From assembly GCA_003254905.1 (NCBI GenBank), contig QANU01027507.1, positions 4,905 to 68,904 on the forward strand: a stretch of 64,000 bases of DNA. The letters run 5' to 3'. This DNA is from Nissolia schottii. Lineage: Eukaryota > Streptophyta > Magnoliopsida > Fabales > Fabaceae. Below are positions 41,001-47,000 of this stretch, one piece after another; the first letter of the stretch is position 1, and each line of letters starts with the position of its first letter. The notes beneath the pieces were generated by a model. That model made no database searches, was not told the origin of the DNA, and worked only from the letters and a program-made list of their open reading frames with translations. The translations under genes were made by a program, and so were the position numbers.

Positions 41001-44000
41001 CATTCGACTGAAATCCCTTGGCAATTCATTCGAATCCCTGGGAATTCATTCGAATCCCTGGGGATTTCATTCGAATCCCACAGTAAAAATCGCCCCAGTG
41101 AGAGTAACTTCTCCGGGGGTTTTCGGTGCCTAATATTTCTGCTTCTACAGTGGTCCAATCAATACACTTATGATTTTCAAACATCAAAATCCTCAAAATC
41201 TAACCTATGTACCTTACTCTCTATCATTTGTACAAAGCAGTTTTTCAGTCAAAAGCACAAAAATACATATATACAATCATAACATAAACCACATAGACAG
41301 TGGGCTTAGGATTACCCACCTTCCAGGCGCACTTGGAAGTTGACAGAAACGACTCTCGGGAGCTTTAGGATGATCCTACTATTTTTCCTGAGTCCGATGG
41401 AGTAATCGTCGCGCGCACACTCGGACAGAGTAACAGTATTGCAGATGAAAAAACTAAGGAAAATGGCATTGAGGCCGTGGCTTATTTATAAGCTTCAGGG
41501 GGCTGCCTTTAGCTTCCCCACGAAGCTTTGTCTCTTTTTCATTTCTTTTTTTTTCTTTTTTTTTTCAAAATTATCCTTTTAAGCCTAATTACACTTTTGC
41601 CCTTGCTTTAATTTTTATTTCCCTTTATGTCCTAAGTTTTGTTTTCCCCCTTTTTGTCCTTCACCTTTTAATTATTTCCCCTTTTGTCCTTTTCTTTAAT
41701 TTTTTCCTTATTTCTCTGTTATTAACGTAGGATTAAATTCCTAAACCAGGTCAATTTATTTCGCGATCATATTTGACCGCGTTTTGTCATTTTTCGGTCG
41801 TGTTCGGATATTCTAAAAATATTCTGAGCACATATCCGCGATCTACTAATTTCCCGGACCATAGAGGTATGTCCGGTTAAGGTATTCGTGAATTTATTAC
41901 CCGGAGGAAATTTTCACAGATACCTTAAGTGTCTACCGAAATTCCGATTTTTGTCAAAATTTGGCACGGACCTCGTGGCACTCCGCGAGATCAAGAAACA
42001 ATTACTTGACTGGCGTTTGAAAGCAATTCATGTTCTAAATAATTTTTCCAGTCCAAATAATCGCATCTAACGTGCTTTTAATTAAGCCAAAAATTGAGAT
42101 TTTCGCGAAATTCTCGTAAGGAGAAAATTCAGGATGTTACAACTCGCAGGATTTCATTCGAATGTGTCTTGAAGAACTTGGAATTTTAGCTATTCTAGGG
42201 GATCCAATGGGTACGGATAGACGTGTATGATATATGGAAGCATGCATCATGAGGAACCGGCCGTCATATGACTTAGGACGACCGTAGACAACTAGAAGTC
42301 ATCACTTAAAGTCTAAAAAGATCATAATTGAATCCTAGGGAACGAAGACAAGTTAGGAAGGTTCCGACCCCAGTTGGTCTGGAAAACATTAGTTAAATTG
42401 TATAATTATATGACTAGGATGATTCCCTGTTTCTCTTGGCACGTATTACAGGCACACCTCTCACCAATTCGGCAAGTTGGATTCGTTAAGACCAACGCAG
42501 GCAGAGGCTTGATAGCGATAGCACCAAGACAGGCTAAGGCCTGAGGACTAAGAAGGCCAAGGCCTTATTATGGTGAGAACAGGCCAAGGCCTGAAGAAAG
42601 AAAGGAGGGAAGGGGCCCCGTTATGAAAAGAGTGGAGGAAAGCGTGGTCAAATCCAAGGTCCGATCCCTCGCCATTCCTGTAAGGGGGTGGTTGTACCTA
42701 TCGCGTTTGATGTCTTCTGTAACATCCCGATTCTTCCTTAGAGAAATAATCGTAAACATAAATATCAAATTAATTTTCTAATCATGATTAGAGAATAAAG
42801 ATGAGAAATTATTAGGTAGAATATCCCTAGGAAATAAAACGTGTTGCGGTAGGAAGTTCGGCAGACAACCGAACAGCCGCTGTTCGCCGATGAAATTTTC
42901 TGACGCGCAAAAGGTGTCCGTGAAAATACTCCCCCGGAGAAAAATTCACAAACACCTTTAAATATTAATACCCTTAGGTAGAGGGGAATTAGAGGATCGC
43001 GATGGTATAAACGGAATATTTTTTGGACAACCGTGCGCGACGCACCGATACTGCGAGCGATAATACACGAGTGAACCGGAACCGGGAGGGAAGTGAAATT
43101 TCAGCAGCTGAAAGAGAGGGGCTGCACGGTTAGGAGAATGGGATTTTATCCAATCCCTTAAATTGTGCTTCAAAAACTAACCATCACCTTACCTTTCTTA
43201 CACATCAAACCAAACCCATCACTTAGCCATACCTACACCCATACTTTCTACTATTCATCTAATTTTATTAAATCCCAAAATTCAATTAATTCCCCCTCAC
43301 CATCAGCCACAAGGTCGTGTCTTCTCCCCCAAAATTCTAAGAAAAATTTCATTTCCCACATCCTCCATAAACATACACTAAGCCAAGTCTCAAGAACACC
43401 ACCTAGTCTTCAAGAAATCAAGCACTCTTTCCATCCCCTTCCACCTCCCAAAAACCGAAACATAGCCTCAAAGTCTCCTCATCTTGGTTTTCATTTTCTT
43501 CCATCCACAATCAAGACGAACATCATCATCACCCTCCTCATTGCTCAAAGTTTTTCATCTTGAAGAAAGGTGATCTCAAGCTTTGGAAACATCAAGGCTA
43601 GTGGGACTTCACTCCAAACTTCCCTCACCAACACCAACCTTCTTGACAAGTGAGTAACATAGGCTAGGCACCTCCTTTGGTGTTCTTTTGGTTTATGTGC
43701 TTGTATGTGCTTGTATGTGAGGATATGTGTTAGAAATGTTTTGTTAGGATTTAGCTTAGGTGATCATGGTTAGGATGATATAGGGAGTGGTTATGAGGTA
43801 AAAATGATGCAGGTTTCATGCCCATAAAACTTGGGAAAAATGAGAAAGAACATGGAGAAAAGCCTTGCTGTTGGCTTCGGTTAGGTGCTATACGCACCAG
43901 ATCGCTAAGCGGCCAAGAGGGCGTTGAGCAGCTTGGCGCGGCACAACACCTTTGACCGAAGTCAAACCTCGCGTGGTTGAAGGGCCAGGGCATATCACTA

Positions 44001-47000
44001 AGCGATAACTCATTCGCTGAGCGATATGACGTGGACACCACGTAAGTGGATAAGTCTGACTCAGGATCCTTGGGAGTCGAGCCGGCGCTGAGCGAAGGGG
44101 AGCCTCCCGCTGAGCGATGAGAGCCCGTGGCGCTGAGCGGAGGTACAAATCCGCTGAGCGGTACGAGCCTTAAGCGCTGAGCAGAAGGGTCCTTTGCGCT
44201 GAGCGGCTGGAAGCCCGCGGGTACTGGTCAGTTTTATCTAAGCAGAAAAGACTATGTAAGGAGTTCATGAGTATGTACTGTCATCTGCATGAGCCACCCA
44301 TGGGGTGTAAAGAACGAGAATAGAGTATGAGTAACGAGTCGTGTATGCATCATGAGGCAGGGTTGCCACAGGACTTAGGGCAACCATAGATCACTAGAAA
44401 TAAATTAACTAATGTGCAAAGATGGTAAATTAAATTAGGGAACACGGTTAAGTCTAAAGACGGGCCCTGGCCACAGAGGGTCAGAGCAGCCCGAAGTTAT
44501 GATATAGTTATGTAATAGGAACCCCTCTCTTGGCACGTCCTACCTGACAAGCCCCTCCCCGGCCGTGCGAGACAGACTGGGTTACGATTCTGTTACGCAG
44601 ATAAAGATCTGAACGCGGGTTTCTACCCAGACGAGAGAAAAGAAAGTAAGGAGCGCTTGAGCTTTTATGTCATGACATTTAAAAGACGGGTAAGATGTCC
44701 ACGAAGTTCGGACATAAGAGAGAAAGAGAGATTCAGTCCATGAAGCTCGGACTTAGGCCTTAATGTCATCCACGAAGTTCAGATGCAGATGATTAAGTCG
44801 TCCACGAAGTGCGTACGCCGTCCACGAAGTTCGGACGTAAGTGAGTAAGTCGTCCACTAAGTTTGGACGCATACGAACCTCACTCCTAGTGTTACCACAC
44901 GTCGTAGCTGGAGAAGGGATGACGATCCCCCAGTCTACATGGGAGCGATGGCAACCCAGTAGCGAAGAAGGACGCGGCCACAGGCGCGTAAGAGAAACCT
45001 CTATCCCCTCATGCATTACATTTATGTGCTAATTGTATAAGATGTATGATTATATCTGATTATGTATGGTTATGTATATATGATTATGAACGCATGTTGG
45101 GTAAACCGTCCGTGAGACACGTACGAGACGGCCACAGTAGCACCGCGAGTCTGGTTAACAAGTACGAGAACTTAGTAAGAAAGATTAAATCACAGTCACC
45201 TAGTAATTAGATAAAGTCGCCCAGACACTTAGGCAAGAAATAACTGGTACGATGTCTAGATACATGAACACTTAGAGATCTCCTGGACGGCCGGAAGCAT
45301 AATTGAGTAACCAGATCCCCACTACTTTATAGTTATCCACTGAGAACCACCGTTCTCACCCCCACTCACTTATGACTTCAGGTGAGCTAAATGACGACCC
45401 CGCCGAAGAAGTGGCGGATCCTCCGCAGCAGGTTTAGGACCATAGACCCTGAGACGGGAGGAGGCAGAGCTGTGGTCAGTACTTGTGGTGAACCGTCCCG
45501 CACCCCTCCGAGTTGCACCACTGGCCTCCTCAGAGCCAGAGACTCCCACCGACGGCGAGCCCGTTCCTTACGAGAAGGACGTGGAGGTTGATCCAGTTTC
45601 CGTGAGACTGCGACCGCCCAAGGCCTACCGGCGAGGCGCACGGATGAGGACGTCCAGAGACTACTGTCGCCAGTTTGCACCTCGCACTCCCTCCCGCGAG
45701 GCAGGCCCGTTCCCCAGCCCCCGAGCCCCGCCAGATGTACCTGTGCCCTCATCACCCGAGGAGGATTATCCCCTGGAGGTCGTGGAGGAGGAGGACGAGG
45801 CAGAGGAGCCGGAGTAGGAGGATGAGGAGAAGGATCTAGAGGAGGAGCCGGAGCAGGAGGACGAGGAGGAGGACCCAGAGGAGGAGCCCAGCGAGGATGA
45901 GCCAGAGATCTGACCAGCCCTGTTCCCAGACCCTGTCATTAGTGACGACACCTTTTTGCCAGTAGCCCTAGCTACATGTGTACTTTGATGTATGTCATTT
46001 TGTAGCCCAGACAATATCTACGGACTTAGGATATGTATAGCCCCTTTTGATGTACTAGTACAGTATCAGATGCATATAAGACTCTATGATATGTATATAT
46101 GACCATGGTTATCAAACTCGAGAGTTTAAGTAAACTCGTGGAGCCTCCGTAAACTCGGATCGTAAACTCGTACGAGTTTACTTATTATTAAAAAAATATT
46201 AAAAAAATATTTTAAAAAATTATTATGTTACAAAAATATATTTAATAAAACTTGAAATTCATAAATACATTTACCTCCATAACAAAGCACAAATAAAGAT
46301 GAAATATATGAGTTCTAAGTTCAATTCATACATAATACATAGTATTGACTACTGAACATCACAAGAAGCGAGTTTGTGACAATGATGTCTTCAATCTAGA
46401 ACACTAAAGCACAAATAGCAATGCAGAGGTCACGCACCCTGGTGGGAAAGATCCCTGAGCAAAGGATAAAATACATACGATGGATTGGCGACGAAGCACA
46501 AGCAACGACGGAGCACGATTGTAGGCGCAACTGTAAATGATAACTCTAAAATACTTAAATGACCTAAATCTAAAAACTCATAGATATGCAAAACAATATC
46601 AAACTTGTTTTGTCCCTAAAAAATAAAAAAATAAAAAAAACTGCCTTTGTGGTAAACTCGCGATTTTACTCGATTTTATGCGATTTTATACGATTTTACC
46701 CAGAAACGAGTTTACATGCGATTTAGCTCGATTTTACTACCTAAACTCGTAAAATCTAAAATCGTACGATTTTACGAGTTAAAAAGCGATTTTGATAACT
46801 ATGTATATGAGTTTCTGACATGTATGGCTTTAACTGTTGGACCCACTTGGTACTGTTTACTTTATTGCTCATGTATGTACGTGTACGACAGACGACGCTC
46901 GCATTTATCTGTTATACGACTATATGGGACTTATGATAGTTCACAAGCATGGCTCTAGTCTGACGCATAACAATAACTTATGTTTAAAAAGAAAAAAAAA

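Noticed and set aside
43902-44206. CRISPR-like array
   Set aside because: Units are 11 bp with 8-12 bp or about 60 bp gaps, in a plant LTR, with no cas genes.
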